In this document: piece by piece, positions 23,150-34,969 of the stretch
Layout of the letters: the number at the start of each line of letters is the position of its first letter
Numbering within the stretch: position 1 is the first letter of the stretch
DNA from: Datura wrightii
Taxonomy: Eukaryota; Streptophyta; Magnoliopsida; Solanales; Solanaceae
DNA length: 64,000 bases
NCBI GenBank assembly: GCA_035772735.1
Contig: JASDFA010000001.1
Location: 75,666,001 to 75,730,000, forward strand
Direction: 5' to 3'
Made by a program: the position numbers and the translations under genes
The notes under the pieces: generated by a model
Told to the model about the DNA's origin: nothing
What the model saw: the letters and a program-made list of their open reading frames with translations, nothing else
Database searches by the model: none

Positions 23150-25675
23150 TGTAATACCCTAAAATCCCTAAGATCAGACTCGAGGGTTCAAACGGATAAA
23201 ATAGGAAATTTTGCACCAGCTCGCAGGACGAGTCATCCAGTGACCCGTGAGGAGAGTTCACAAGTCGTTAAGTGACTCATAAAGTGAAGAAAGAATTGGA
23301 AGGAACTCGTGGTCAATGGGTGACAACAAGAGGAGAAATGATTCACGATCAGGGCAACGAGTCGTTAAGTGAGTCATGGTCAAGATGGTCAATGGTTCAA
23401 GGGTTGAGATTCGGAGATGGCACAAAGGAAGCTATGAGTCGTGAAGTGACTCCACAACTCGTGGAGTTGGTCGTGGTCAGGAGCAGGCATGGATGTTGAT
23501 TTTGGGTAGTGTACCCAACGACTGGGTCACTACAAGTCATTAGGTACACCACGAATTGTGGTGTCCCTCATCGTGACTGGCAGTATGAGTTTTCCCAATG
23601 TCTTAGTAAGGGTGTTTTCATAACTCCTAATCCCTTAGGTCCTAACCTACATCATTTAAAGCTCAGTTAGGAGGCTTTTAAGGGTGCTTAACCTATTCTA
23701 AACTTCCCCATTCCATGCACGCAAGATCAAGGAGTCTATTGAAGATCAAACTAGAGGATTCTTTAGGTTCTTCCTCAATTCACTTGGATTCTCATGAGAG
23801 ATTGTGAAATCAAAGTACCCAGGTATGTAGAGTTATGAATGGGAGTATTCCTTCACTCACATGCCCAAATCCTCTTCGAATTTATGGAATTCTAAGTTGA
23901 TGAATCTATGGGGTTTTAACCAAATTTGTGAAATTCTCTAGGAATCTATCATGGATAAATTCTATTCATGTTTCCAATGTTGTTTGAAGAATCATGGTCA
24001 TATTTTATAATATTTTCAATTACAAATTTATTATTTAAAAGTCTTACAACTATAATGCCCAATTATGAATGTTCATGAAGAGTTGAGATTATTATCTATG
24101 TTTCCAAGTATGGTGAAATGTTTATGATGAAACTATGAATTCAAATTACCCATGTTTATATTCATGAATTATACTATTGAATCTATTTCAAAGCATGTCT
24201 ATGTTTTGGGCAAGCCCATATGATTAAGTATGATTCATGATTTACTTTAATTTCATGCTATTAGCTTACCACATGGTTTTGGAGTCTAGACTCCCACTTT
24301 TCAGCTTGTGGTATGGTTGAGCCGAGGCTCCTGATGATATGTTTTCAGCTCAATTTGTAGGACTGAGGAGAACACTTGCAGGTGTCCAGGCATTTTAAGA
24401 GAGCGCAAAACTCTAACTTGTGTAAGTTCCATCCAGGCGAAAAGGTTAGCCTGAAGTGGTGGTTTATCCAAAGGGGAACGTGTAACGGTTGGAGTCATCA
24501 CGCTCTTAGAATAGTTGTTCCAATCCGAATGCCTATCCCAACCTGGAGAGATTATCCACTACATATACATAAGGAATAGTCTAGTACAATATTTCTTGTC
24601 CTTAAAACCTCATATGCATGTATTATTATGATTCAGCTTCGTCGCAAGATGATGGTTTAGCTTAATTGAAAAACTATAAAGAGCATATGCATGTTTTTGG
24701 GAGTAGTGTCTAGCACCGAGTAGACTAAGGGTTCAGTCAACTCTGTGTCTTGGAGCTACGTGCCAATATAGGTATGTTTAGATTATTTGGGACTTCCCTT
24801 GTGAGCATTTCCTGCCCTCGAGGGGCCTTCAACTTGATATTGATATCATGGTAGCACCCTTAGCCTTTGCAAGGCTTTGGACGGCTCTACCCACTTGAGT
24901 GTAATAGTCGGGACCATGTAAGCTCTATCATGGTAATATCGGTTAAATGATGAGTCTCCCATTATTCTCATGATTTTAAGTTATGCATGTTCATCAGTTA
25001 TGATATTATGTTTTCAGCAAGTTTGACCCAATTTTCAGTTTTACTTATGATTATCAGTTTCAGCTTTGGGTCATTCGAATCAGTTATGATACTCAGTCAT
25101 GTTTAAATCATGTTTTCAGATAATAGCATGCAAGCCTTACTCTCAGAATCTTATCTTGAATATGTTTTATGATATGCATGATTTCAGTATTCACTTACTT
25201 AGTGGTTTTACTTATCTTCCATACTTAGTACATTGCAAGTACTGACCGCATACTCTATGTTGTTCATTTCATAATACAGGCTCGGACGTTCATGTTCAAT
25301 CCCACCGCTAGCCAGATTCTCAAAGTTCTATCATACTCAGCCTGTTGGTGAGTCCCCATCCTTCGAGGACCTTTTTATCATGTTGTATTCAGTATTTTCA
25401 GTTTTAGTCTTTAGTGAGTTAGTTGGGGTCTTGTCCCATCAACTTGTCAGGTTGTAGAGGCTTATCAGACATAGCATGTATTCAGCTTCGGATCAGTATT
25501 ATGCTTTTTGTTGTTCAGATGTTATTAAATTTTCAGACTTCCACTATTTTTAATGTTAGACTTTTCGCATTTATTATGTTGAGCCTTAGTTGTCATGTTC
25601 ATGCCATGGGTCGACTTGAAGCCATTTATAATTTTGTCTCATGTCTCAATCCGGGCTTATGTTCAAGTCATGACA
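23150..25675 (+). repeat. Element D 3' LTR
   Basis: 2526 bp, TGTAATACCCT to CAAGTCATGACA. The first 500 bp hold many GAGTCGT/ACGACTCG-like motifs; the middle is AT-rich. No gene seen. Same LTR family as the truncated LTR at 44551-46068. Confidence 0.9.
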
Positions 25676-27720
25676 GCTTCCTTAAAATTTACCAAGATAA
25701 GATCCTTATCTTGCCTAGCCTTGATCACTAATGAAGATTCTGACCCATTCTGAATAATGAATACATAATCCGTCGAGTCAATAAGGTGAACCCCCTAAAT
25801 GAGCAAGCCTATGGACATCCTTTACTAACTCCTTTTCTCCCATTCTCAACATGAGACACACTCTCACTGCACAACTTGCTATAAGCATCCGCAACCACAT
25901 TGGCCTTGCCCAGGTGGTAAAAGACATTCATGTCATAATGCTTGAGAAGTTCTAGCCATCTCCTTTGTCGCATATTTAAGTCCTTCTGAGTGAACACATA
26001 CTGAAGGCTCTTGTGTTCCGTGAACACATCCTCATGCACCCCATACAAATAGTACCTCCAAATCATCAAAGGAAACACCACCATTGCCAACTCTAGATCA
26101 CGCGTCGAATAATTCTTCTTATGAGTCTTAAGCTGTCTAAAGGCATAAGTAATGACCTTGCCATGCTGCATCAGTACATAACCAAGATCAACCCTAGAGG
26201 CATCACAATACACAAAAAAAACCATCTTACCCTCCTGTAGGGTCATGACTTGGGCTGAAGTGAGTTGAGTCTTTAACTCTTGAAACTCTTCTCACAGGCA
26301 TCTAACCACTGAAATTTGACCTTCTTCTGGGTCAACTTAGTAAAAGGTGCCGCAACAGATGAAAAACCCTCCACAAACCTCTTGTAGTAGCCAACTAAAT
26401 CCAAGAAGCTCCTAATATCTGTCGGACTAACATGTCTGGGCCAATTCTTCACCGATTCAATCTTTTGAGAGTCCATTTGCACACCCTTGCTAGACCCCAC
26501 ATGGTCTAAAAATGCTATGGAGTTCAGCCGAAACTCTCACTTGCTGAACTTAGCAAACAGCTAGTGATCCTTGAGAGTTTGTAACACAATCCTCAAATGA
26601 GCGGCATGCTCCTCCTCGCTCTAAGAGTATATGAGAAGATCATCTATGAAGACAATCATGAATATATCCAAATAATACTTGAACACCTTGTTCATCAAAT
26701 CCATAAAAGTTGTGGGAGCATTTGTTTGTCGAAAAGATATAACTATGAACTCATAGTGACCATACTGAGTCCTGAAGGCTATTTTCGGAATGTCACTCTC
26801 TTTGACTCTGAGTTGATGATAGTCGGATATAAGGTCTATCTTTGAGAAGCACTTAGCACCCTGGAGTTCGTCAAATGGGTCATCAATCCTAGGGAGGGGA
26901 TACTTATTCTTGATTGTGACCTTGTTCAACTACTAATAATCAATGCACATTCTAAGAGAACCATCCTTCTTCCGAAAAATGAGAACTCGAGCAATCCATG
27001 GGATTTACTAGGCCTAATGAAAACCCTTATCTAGGAGATCCTTTAACTGTTCTTTCAACTCCTTCAGCTCGGCTGGAGCCATTTTGTAAGGAGGAATAGA
27101 TATGGGTTGCGTATCAGGGAGAAGTTCAATACCAAAGTCAATCTCTCGCTCAAGAGGGACCCCTGGTAAATCATATGAAAATACCTCCGGATACTCGCAT
27201 ACAACAGGAACTGACTGAAGAGTTAGGGTCTTAGATATAGAATCCTTGACCCAAACTAAATGATACACACAACCCTCATTGATCATCTTTGTGGCCATAA
27301 GATAGGAAATCAAACAACCTACACGAACGACTAAACTACCCTTCCACTCTAGGACTGGCTCACCCGGAAATCAAAACTCTATCATACGGGTTCTACAATT
27401 GACCGAGGCATAATATGCATGTAACCAATCCATACCAAATATAACATCGAAATCCATCATATCTAACTCCACTAAGTCGGCTGAGGTGACTTTCTAAAGA
27501 ATCGTGACAAGCAATTCTTGTACACTCATCGAGCATAGACTAACTCACCGACAGGAGTAAAGACTGAGAAGGGTTCTGACAGGATTTCGGGATTGACTCT
27601 GAAACTAACAACAACATAAGGAGTCAGAAAAAGATAGGGTAGCCCCTAGATCTAGCATGCATACACATCAAGATAGAATACTCGTAACATACAAGTGACA
27701 GGAGAGACCTACTACTCCTG
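25676..27720 (-). pseudogene. Element E protease-RT-RNase H (broken, integrase missing here)
   Basis: Read leftwards: protease near 27700-27400 (degraded), the linker at 27313-27014 (a block ending PISIPPYKMAPAELKELKEQ), RT at about 27060-26500 with an intact FIDD at 26639-26650, RNase H at about 26246-25870 (YCDAS, STRDLELAM). In RNase H the last catalytic Asp is Glu (FTEHKSLQY). The frame ends at 25676, before the integrase zinc-binding region, because D's LTR begins there. In-frame stops are few; the 26929-26621 stretch is open. Confidence 0.88.
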
Positions 27721-29050
27721 GTGAGAAGATAGAGCATAAAACCTGTTCTAGCACTGACTACCACCTACACTAGAAAAGGCGCCCAGCTGAAAAGGGCAAG
27801 CTACCTGGGATACTAAAGTAATAGCTGGGGCGCGACCTCTGTTGTCGCCCTGTCTAGCTTAAGAAATGTACGTTCCATTGCTAAAATGCATCCCTAAGAA
27901 ATCAATCTCTTTGTGAACAAGGACCATTTTCATCGTAGAGAGCATGATTCCATTTTCTCTTACTATATCATGGAAATGACGAAGTAAGGCAAGGTGTTCC
28001 TCCAGAGTATCACTGAACAATAGGATATCACCATCTGTACCAACCAAGCACTCTTCAAAGTGGTTCTCACCGCACCTCCTATAAGCTGGGAAGGCGCACT
28101 CCCCTGCCGTGCTCCTTTGTCCCCCATAGCCTAACACTTTGCCTCTATGATCATGCTTTGGTTTGGACGGGACACTGCCTACCAATGGAGCTGGGGATGA
28201 TGACCTCTAGCGAGACTTTGGGTGATGTCCACCACCAGACCTCTCTTAAAAATTCCCGTAGCTCCCCGTCCCAGCCCTCTTGGCCTCTCTCTCCTTCTCC
28301 TTCATCTTCTCCACCTCTATCTGCTAGGCGTATATGACTAACTAAGAGAAATGTAGGTTACTATTAATCTTGGCGGTCCTACACTCCTTGAACAACGAAT
28401 CTGCCACTCCATTCACAAACTTGCTCATATAAGCTCTCTGATCTGCAACCATCTTTGGTGAATATTTAGATAGCCAGGTAAACTCCATGACATACTTCTG
28501 GACGGTCCTGTGGTTCTGCTTCAAATTGATGATTTTCGCTGCCTTTGCCTCCCTCAACTCTCTAGGTAAAAACCTTTCCAAGGAGGCAGTCACAAACTCA
28601 TCCCAACTCATGAGGATTGCTCCAACTCCCCTACTATCTTTCCACTTAGCATTACCATATGTAAGCAACCCCCTTCAGCTGATAAGAGTCTAAGTTTGCA
28701 CTCTCCTCACTATCACCCCCATAATCTGGGTGATCTTCTGCACCTCTTCAATAAAGTCATGGGGGTCCTGCTCTACCTTCAACCCCAGAAACTCAGGTTG
28801 GTTTATCTTGAGACAATTTCGTACTCGCTAATGCATTCCCATTCTAGGGAACATGGGACACTTCCTGCTGGTTGACCTGAGAAGTCATGGCTTCTGCCAA
28901 CATCTAAAATGCTGCCCTAAACTCAGCATGGGTGACCTACTCAGGCAAGGGATCCGCTATAGCTAGTAGGCCGATTGATGCCCTTCACCATTTCCATTAC
29001 CATGGCCATTCCGTTGCCATTTCTCCGTTCATTACTCGGTGTGGAGGCAT
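27720..29050 (-). pseudogene. Element E gag (broken; carries foreign RT fragment)
   Basis: Gag with start complementary to 29048-29050 (MPPHRVMNGEM). The gag core is readable at 28668-28342: WDEFVTASLERFLPRELREAK and a block ending VMEFTWLSKYSPKMVADQRA. The zinc knuckle begins near 28110 (CAFPAYRRCGENHFEECLVG) but its second half is replaced by a segment of unrelated origin (27861-28030). Gag-like sequence resumes after it (GDNRGRAPA..., then a fragment before protease). Confidence 0.82.
27861..28030 (-). mobile_element. Fragment resembling pararetrovirus reverse transcriptase inside E's gag
   Basis: About 56 codons on the minus strand in frame with the preceding zinc knuckle. They begin DILLFSDT, followed by residues such as EEHLALLRHF, and end near FLGMHFSNG. 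This is the pattern downstream of the catalytic YxDD of Caulimoviridae-type RT, including the helix with H/L repeats and the FLG block. It is clearly different from the Ty3/gypsy RT of E itself (26.5-27.1 kb). It is a short remnant with no other viral gene beside it, and cannot function. Identification rests on family knowledge, not a search. Confidence 0.65.
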
Positions 29051-29292
29051 ATTTCTAAAAATGTGTATAGCATGAGTTAGAAGGATAGTGAGGTAGTTCA
29101 TCGCACAACATATATCATGAAAGAAGGAAAATTTCTTAAAACGTCTTGTAGCTTCTTCCCCATAAATGTGCATATTTCTAAAATGTGTATAGCATGAGTT
29201 AGAATGATAGAGGGATAGTTCATCGCACAACATATATCATGAAAGAAGGAAAATTTCTTAAAATGTCTTGTAGCTTCTTCCCCATAAATGTG
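29048..29292. repeat. 123-bp tandem duplication at E's gag start and leader
   Basis: Copy 1 at 29048-29170 and copy 2 at 29171-29292, both beginning CATATTTCTAAAA and ending CATAAATGTG, about 95 percent alike by eye. It spans the leader just upstream of gag's ATG, and the second copy repeats the initiator-like CAT. Confidence 0.9.
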
Positions 29293-29365
29293 GCTCGCTT
29301 CACACCCATAAAAAAGACTCTACTTAATGCCACTTTTAGACATTCTAGGACACACCTAAATCTCT

Positions 29366-29377
29366 GCTCTAATACCA
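29366..29377 (-). other. Element E primer binding site
   Basis: Complement TGGTATTAGAGC, one transition from the initiator-Met tRNA site, next to the LTR end at 29382. Confidence 0.87.
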
Positions 29378-29381
29378 TGTT

Positions 29382-30911
29382 TGTCACAACCCGAGATGGG
29401 ACCCCTGATTGAGACACGGGACCTAAAACCACGAATGGATCCATGCTAACCCATGGCATGCATAGCAACTCAAGAACATAAATTAAAGTATAAAACTTAA
29501 ACTTAAACATGAATACGTGCAAGTCTAAATAGTATATAATAGAACACAAGGGTAACATAGATCAATAGCTGAGTCAACTAATACATGTTTGTCTGAAAAG
29601 CCTCTAGTCATAGATAGACTGATGAGACAACTCCCCAACTAGTCCGCTAAGTCTGAAACTGGTATGACACAACAAAACATAGCTAAAAGAATATCCTTGA
29701 AAGATGAGGACACACCAACATTGGGACTAAACTACATTAAGATAGGGGTAGGGGTTAATGGCGCGACTGAGTCTGATCGTCCAAACCTATATCATGAAAT
29801 AATATAGCATAGAGTATGTGGTGCTTTGAATGTAATGAGTATGCAAGGTAAGTGAAACATGCTAGTAAAACGATAGTCTGGAAACATGAACATAATTCAA
29901 GATAGGACATGAGAGTGAGAACAACATGCTAAACATCGCATTCTTGAAGTAATCATAACCATGAGATATTCATAATAAGCTAAACGTAATGACCCAAGGT
30001 TTAGAAATAGAAAATCATGTAATGTACCATACTTGAAATCATACATGAGAACTCATAAACTAAGTAATGAGTCAAATATGCTATAAAATATAATTTTATA
30101 ATATATGAACATAAGTAACTGAAAACATGAGGAAAAATGGAAGGACTCATAATAACTGACACCATAATGATAAATCTTACATGATGCCCTAACTATCTAG
30201 CTTAAGAGGATAGAGCCGTCCCATGCTTTCCAAGGCACAAAACGATGACATAGCGTGATATCACTCGTGATACCCTGTAGTGTTAAACATGAATATATAC
30301 TTACGGTGGCATGTAGTTTGAGACTCAGGATTTTTTTGAACCCCGAACCTATTAGCTGCTAGACACTACTCCCAAAAACATACACATGACTCATAATCAA
30401 TATCGTGGAATGATACATGAAGTTCATGGGCTAGTTTAAATCATGATATACGTGAACATGCTTGAAATACGTGAACTAGCCATAAAAGAGGGGCCTATGA
30501 GTCGGCCATAGTCATAAACTTGATAATCCTAAAAATCATGTATAATTGAGAAAATTCTCATACTTGAAATTCATAAATTCATGAAGGGTTCTTGTAAATA
30601 TCATACATCATGATCACAATACATAACTTTTTAGAATTAATATCATAAAAATATCATGGGATTTCAATAGGAAAAGGAATTTAACCCTACAATTTCATAA
30701 TCATGCTTGATAGAAATTTCATAGAAGACTTGACAGAAATACAAGACCCAATCATAGAATCATTGATTTGATCAAGATAACTAAACCCATAGGAGATTCA
30801 TCAAAGAATTCAACAATACATAATAAAGCCCTAGAAATCCAAAATAGGGCATGGGCAATGGGAGCTCATGATTTCAATTGGAGAAGGGACATGAGGGCGG
30901 AAGAACACCTC
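29382..30911 (-). repeat. Element E 5' LTR, 3'-terminal part
   Basis: Ends (minus direction) TTGTGACA at 29382. It continues across element F at 38415. AT-rich; matches the D-type LTR in its last 1.5 kb (for example CATGTTTTTGGGAGTAGTGT in complement near 30365-30385). No gene seen. Confidence 0.87.
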
Positions 30912-30916
30912 ATTGA

Positions 30917-32428
30917 TGATCTTGGGCATAATCACATGCCCAAGTGCTATTTTATAACTTAGTTTAGTCGTTTTTGTCAAATTAAGTGGGTATATTCTCT
31001 TGTGATTTTGTATTATTTTATGCATAAACTAACCAATGTGATTAGCTATTTGTTTTGTAGGTGAAAAATGCTAGGAGGGGCTTAAAATTGATGATGCACG
31101 AACAAGATGAAGCATTAGAGTAAGTGGGAGGATGATTGCATGAAATGTCAATGAAAATATCAATGTCGCACTGCCCAGCGTGCCACGCCGGCAGACCTGC
31201 GCTCTAGGCGTCGTTCCATGCTAGGCACTGTTGCGCCTTATAGGCCGTGTCACATTGGGCATCGCGCGTGAGTTGGGATGTGCCACACAGGGTGATGCGC
31301 AGGCACTCCACACAAGACCTGCCGAGAGTCATATTCCAATGGGCATGCACGACAGCCTCATACCACGGAGCTCCTGTTGCACCATGGACAGCGTGGGTCG
31401 GAGGCAGTCCATCCACGACCAAAATTCCATTTTTCTCATTTAATATAAATAGAAAACTTAGCTCCTAAAATCATTTATCATGAAATTTCTTGAGAACAAC
31501 AGAAAGGAGCGAAGGGAGAAAGGAAGAACTCTATCTAGGGTTCACTAATTTTCATTCTCTTTTAACTATTCTTGTAAGTACTCTACTTTAATCATGTTTT
31601 AAAGTATTTGTACGAACACGAGTGGCTAAAACCCTTCCTCTAGGGTTGAGGCCATATGATATGATTGTAAATGCATGAATTCTTCATTGATTTGAGTTTT
31701 TAGTTGTTGTTTTGTCTTGCATTCTTAATCATTGTTGTTTTTATGCTTGATCACCATGAAAACAAACTTGTTAAGCTTAGGTAAAGGCTCGAACGAGTAA
31801 CCCTAGGATAGACCACTATAATTTAAGGAGCAAGGTCATATCTTGATGATAGGATTAGCGGTTAGGATAGAAATTATACCTAATTTGCCTTGCTTGGTTA
31901 CTAAAATGAGATGAGCTAGACACCGACTTAGAATTTTCATATCATCGCTCGAAGAAGTAGTTGTGAAGCTAAGTCAGGTTAAATGATTAGAGGTACGAAA
32001 GTCCGTAATCAAGGGCACAAACTTCGTAAACTACCTTTACGTAGTTAAATTGCTCATGAAATAGGACGTCACATTCCCGCTCAATGATGTAGGTCCGAGA
32101 CTGGTTTGTCTTATTTAAAATCTCGAAAGACCATGAACATTACATTTTAACTATATGAGACAACAACTAAAGTTTTCATACTCGAACCATTGTGAATTAT
32201 AGCATTGTATGATTATCAGGCGTTAACTCTAGTTGCTTCATATATTGTTTCTAGATTGTTTTGTGATCACTAGACTTAATTAGAATTTTATGAAATTTCT
32301 ATAATCAACACTTGTGAAGATTAAATTTATACTCGAACTTGATAATTCGCTGAAATAGTCCAATCCCTATGGGTTTGACATTCGGCTCTTAAAAAGGGCC
32401 ACTGTATTACTTGTACGACCGCACAACA
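30917..32428 (+). repeat. Element F 5' LTR
   Basis: 1512 bp. Contains a GC-rich stretch (about 31165-31410) with motifs such as GCGTGCCACGC, in an otherwise AT-rich LTR, and TTTAATATAAATAG as a likely TATA region (31438-31451). Its last 24 bp or so before CACAACA are missing compared with the 3' LTR. Confidence 0.93.
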
Positions 32429-32434
32429 AGTTTT

Positions 32435-32451
32435 TGGCACCGTTGTCAGGG
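32435..32451 (+). other. Element F primer binding site (tRNA-Asp)
   Basis: TGGCACCGTTGTCAGGG, two transitions away from TGGCGCCGTTGCCGGGG, the complement of the plant tRNA-Asp 3' end used by Athila/Tat elements. Confidence 0.85.
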
Positions 32452-32559
32452 ACTGGCGAAGTTTAGTGAATTTTTCTATTTTTGTTTGAATTTGAATTTC
32501 CTTAAGTGTTGAAAAACTTGGTCTTAGTCTACTATATTGCAGGTAACAGGTTGTCCTTG

Positions 32560-34100
32560 CAGAACTGGCAAGGCATAGAGAGCTGGTGGAACCTTTGTTG
32601 GAACCTGAATGCCAACTGCATTTACTTAGGAGGGAAGCTCTAGAGTGAAAGTGGAAAACATTACAAGAGCAGTTGCAAAAACATCCACCAGTTGGGCAAG
32701 CAGAGTTGTTACCTGACCAAATGGCAGCCCAACTAGTCGCGAAGTGGCAACCCCACTAGCGACGAATGTGACCTCAGTATCCATAAATCAGAGCCTGGAG
32801 GGAAATTTGAGCTTAAACCGAACATGGTGCACCTGTTACATTCTAGTGGCCAGTTCACTAGAATGAGTCATGAGTACCTACAGCAACACTTACAGAATTT
32901 CTGGAGATTAGACACTTTTTTCCCTACCGGAGTGTCAACTGACTATGTTCGACTCACACTCTTCCCATATTCATTGTTGGGAGAGGAAAAGAGGTGGTTG
33001 AAGGCTAAACCACTGAATTCCATTACTTCTTGGAACGACCTAGCAAGGAAGTTCCTCATAAGATTTTTCCCTTTAGGTAAGACTGCCAAGCTTAGAAGTG
33101 AGATATTAAGCTTTAAACAGAGGCCGGAGGAGAACCTATATTTGTCTTGGGAGAGGTTCAAGTCATTATTGAGAGACTTCCCCCATCACTAGTAGTCTAA
33201 TCAGGTGCTAGCCCATACCTTTGTGGAGAGTGGAGAGTCTAGACCCACATACAAAAATCTTACTAGACTCTGCATCGGGTGGGCAAGCATTTGAGAAGAC
33301 TTATGATAAGTTGTCCACTCTGTTGAATAGGATTGCTCAAGGAAATACAAAGTGGCACAACGACTCATCGAGAGGGGAAGGAAAGAGAGCAGCAGGGCTG
33401 ATAGAGGTGGATAGTGTCAATTCCTTGGTAGCCCAACTAGCATGATTTCAGCATTAGATGATGACTCAGTTCAACAAGCTGAGTATGAACCACCGCAGGG
33501 ACAGGTGAATGCAGTTCAGCAGGCTCGGAGTTGGTGTGAAATCTGTGCCAACAATGGGCATAATGCAGACTCTTGCGGAGCAAATCCGGAATCCATCAAC
33601 TTTGTAGGGAATGTTCAGAGAAAGAATCATAATTATGGGAACACCTACAACAAGAATTGGCAGAGTCAGAACTACCAACAACCTCAGTAGCTATAGTATC
33701 GACAGCATAATATCTAGAATGGTGGCCAGTTGAGCAACAGCAACATTAAGGAGATGTTGCAGAAAATTATGGCTACTCAGATCCCATTGGCAAAGAATCA
33801 AGCACAAATGGCTTCAAATTTAAAAAATCAACAGTTGGCCACCCGAAATCTAGAGAGGAACATGGGTTAATTAGTAGCTTCTCAGCATACCAAACCTCAG
33901 GGAGGGTTACCCGGTGACACATATACAAACCTCGACAGGTCAATGCCATCAGTCTGAGGAGTGGAAAGCAATTGGCTGATGCACCACACAAGGAAAATAG
34001 AAATGAGGTGCAGCTAGAGCTGGTCAGAAAGGGGCCATCTACTGACAACGGAGGTAATCAAAGTGCTGTGCAACATAATGCACAATCATCATTGCAGCTA
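32560..34100 (+). pseudogene. Element F gag (broken)
   Basis: Retrotransposon gag. The conserved core is open at 32824-33190 (YVRLTLFPYSLLGEEKRWL, NSITSWNDLARKFLIRFFP, ENLYLSWERFKSLLRDFP). A stop at 33190, then a frame change and a continuing block at 33221-33445 (a block ending AFEKTYDKLSTLLNRIA). Zinc knuckle CEICANNGHNADSC (CX2CX4HX4C) at about 33538-33580, intact. A Q/N-rich segment follows (YNKNWQSQNYQQPQ), then a helical stretch near 33750-33880 with further stops. The N-terminal start is not certain. Confidence 0.85.
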
Positions 34101-34156
34101 GCAGAGAGACCACCACCACCATTCCTGCAAAGGCTCAAGAAGAGCAAGGAGGAAGA

Positions 34157-34798
34157 ATGCCCTTACTTGATGTTTTGCAGGGAATGCCAAAGTACACTAA
34201 GTACTTAAAAGATGTGGTGGCCAACAAAGTTAGATTGGTGGATGTCCAGACAGTGGCACTGATAGAGGAGTGCAACTACAGGGTAATGAGCAAGATATCG
34301 AAAAAGATCAAGGACCCAGGGAGTTTTACCATCCCCGTACAAATCGGTAAAGATGAAGTGATAAAAGCTCTCTGTGATTTAGGGGCAGTAGTAAATCTAA
34401 TGCCCCTATCTTTGTTTAACACCTTGCTTTTGGGTCAACTGAGGCCAACACGAGTGATGCTACAGTTGGCAGACAAGTCCCAAGTGGCACCAGAGGGAAT
34501 AGTTGAGGACCTTCTCATCAAAGTGGGTAAATTCATTATACCCGCTAATATCATCATACTTTACTTTAAAGATGATGACAAGGTAATCCTGATCTTGGGA
34601 CGACCATTCTTGGCCACTGGAGGAGCAATTATAAATGTAAGAGCAGGGATCCTTAAAATGAGGGTCGATGATAAAGAAGAGCTCTTCAGAGTTTACAAAG
34701 AGATCAATCCACACACACACTACCGAGACCTTTGTAAGTTCAGTTTGTTGTCAGAGGCTAAGTATGGGGTGGTAGATTGCATGGGTCCACTGCCATAG
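34157..34798 (+). CDS. Element F aspartic protease
   Basis: Open frame of 213 codons. It begins with the gag-pro linker (LDVLQGMPKYTKYLKDVVANK), then KDPGSFTIPVQIG and the active-site region CDLGAVVNLMPLSLF, where DLGA replaces the usual DSGA/DTGA, as in other Tat/Athila-like proteases. The flap/hydrophobic half ends with ILGRPFLATGGAIINV. In the parental element this would be fused to gag and followed by RT; here a stop (34796-34798) ends the protein. It is the best preserved frame of F. Confidence 0.85.
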   Translation: MPLLDVLQGMPKYTKYLKDVVANKVRLVDVQTVALIEECNYRVMSKISKKIKDPGSFTIPVQIGKDEVIKALCDLGAVVNLMPLSLFNTLLLGQLRPTRVMLQLADKSQVAPEGIVEDLLIKVGKFIIPANIIILYFKDDDKVILILGRPFLATGGAIINVRAGILKMRVDDKEELFRVYKEINPHTHYRDLCKFSLLSEAKYGVVDCMGPLP

Positions 34799-34969
34799 AA
34801 TATGATCACATTTCAGCCTGAATCTGATGGAGGGATTAAGTTAGAAAAGAAGTTGGAAGAAGAGAGGGACAAAGTGGAGGTTGTTCCCTCAAAAAATAAA
34901 AAAAAAGATGGTTCTCGAAAGGGAACACTGGTTTGAGGATGTCCTGAGAAGGAGAGTCCATGTCGTATC

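Larger units (their letters stand above)
17960..25675 (+). mobile_element. Element D: chromovirus, plus strand, 5' LTR mostly off-window
   Basis: Tekay/Del-type element. Only the last 121 bp of the 5' LTR (17960-18080) are in view because A interrupts it; the start of that LTR should lie left of the window. Internal region 18081-23149, 3' LTR 23150-25675. The internal region is one broken gag-pol frame ending in a chromodomain. On the right it abuts the pol of element E exactly at its LTR end, so D probably inserted into E; GCTTC (25676-25680) would be the duplicated target. Confidence 0.85.

Noticed and set aside
26597..26845. 82-codon open frame on plus strand
   Set aside because: Antisense to the well preserved RT of element E.
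30768..30962. Short frame spanning the border of E's LTR and F
   Set aside because: It crosses the insertion point at 30917, so it is accidental.
31204..31468. Overlapping GC-rich open frames on both strands
   Set aside because: Inside F's 5' LTR; the 3' LTR copy does not keep them. GC-rich DNA gives few stops by chance.
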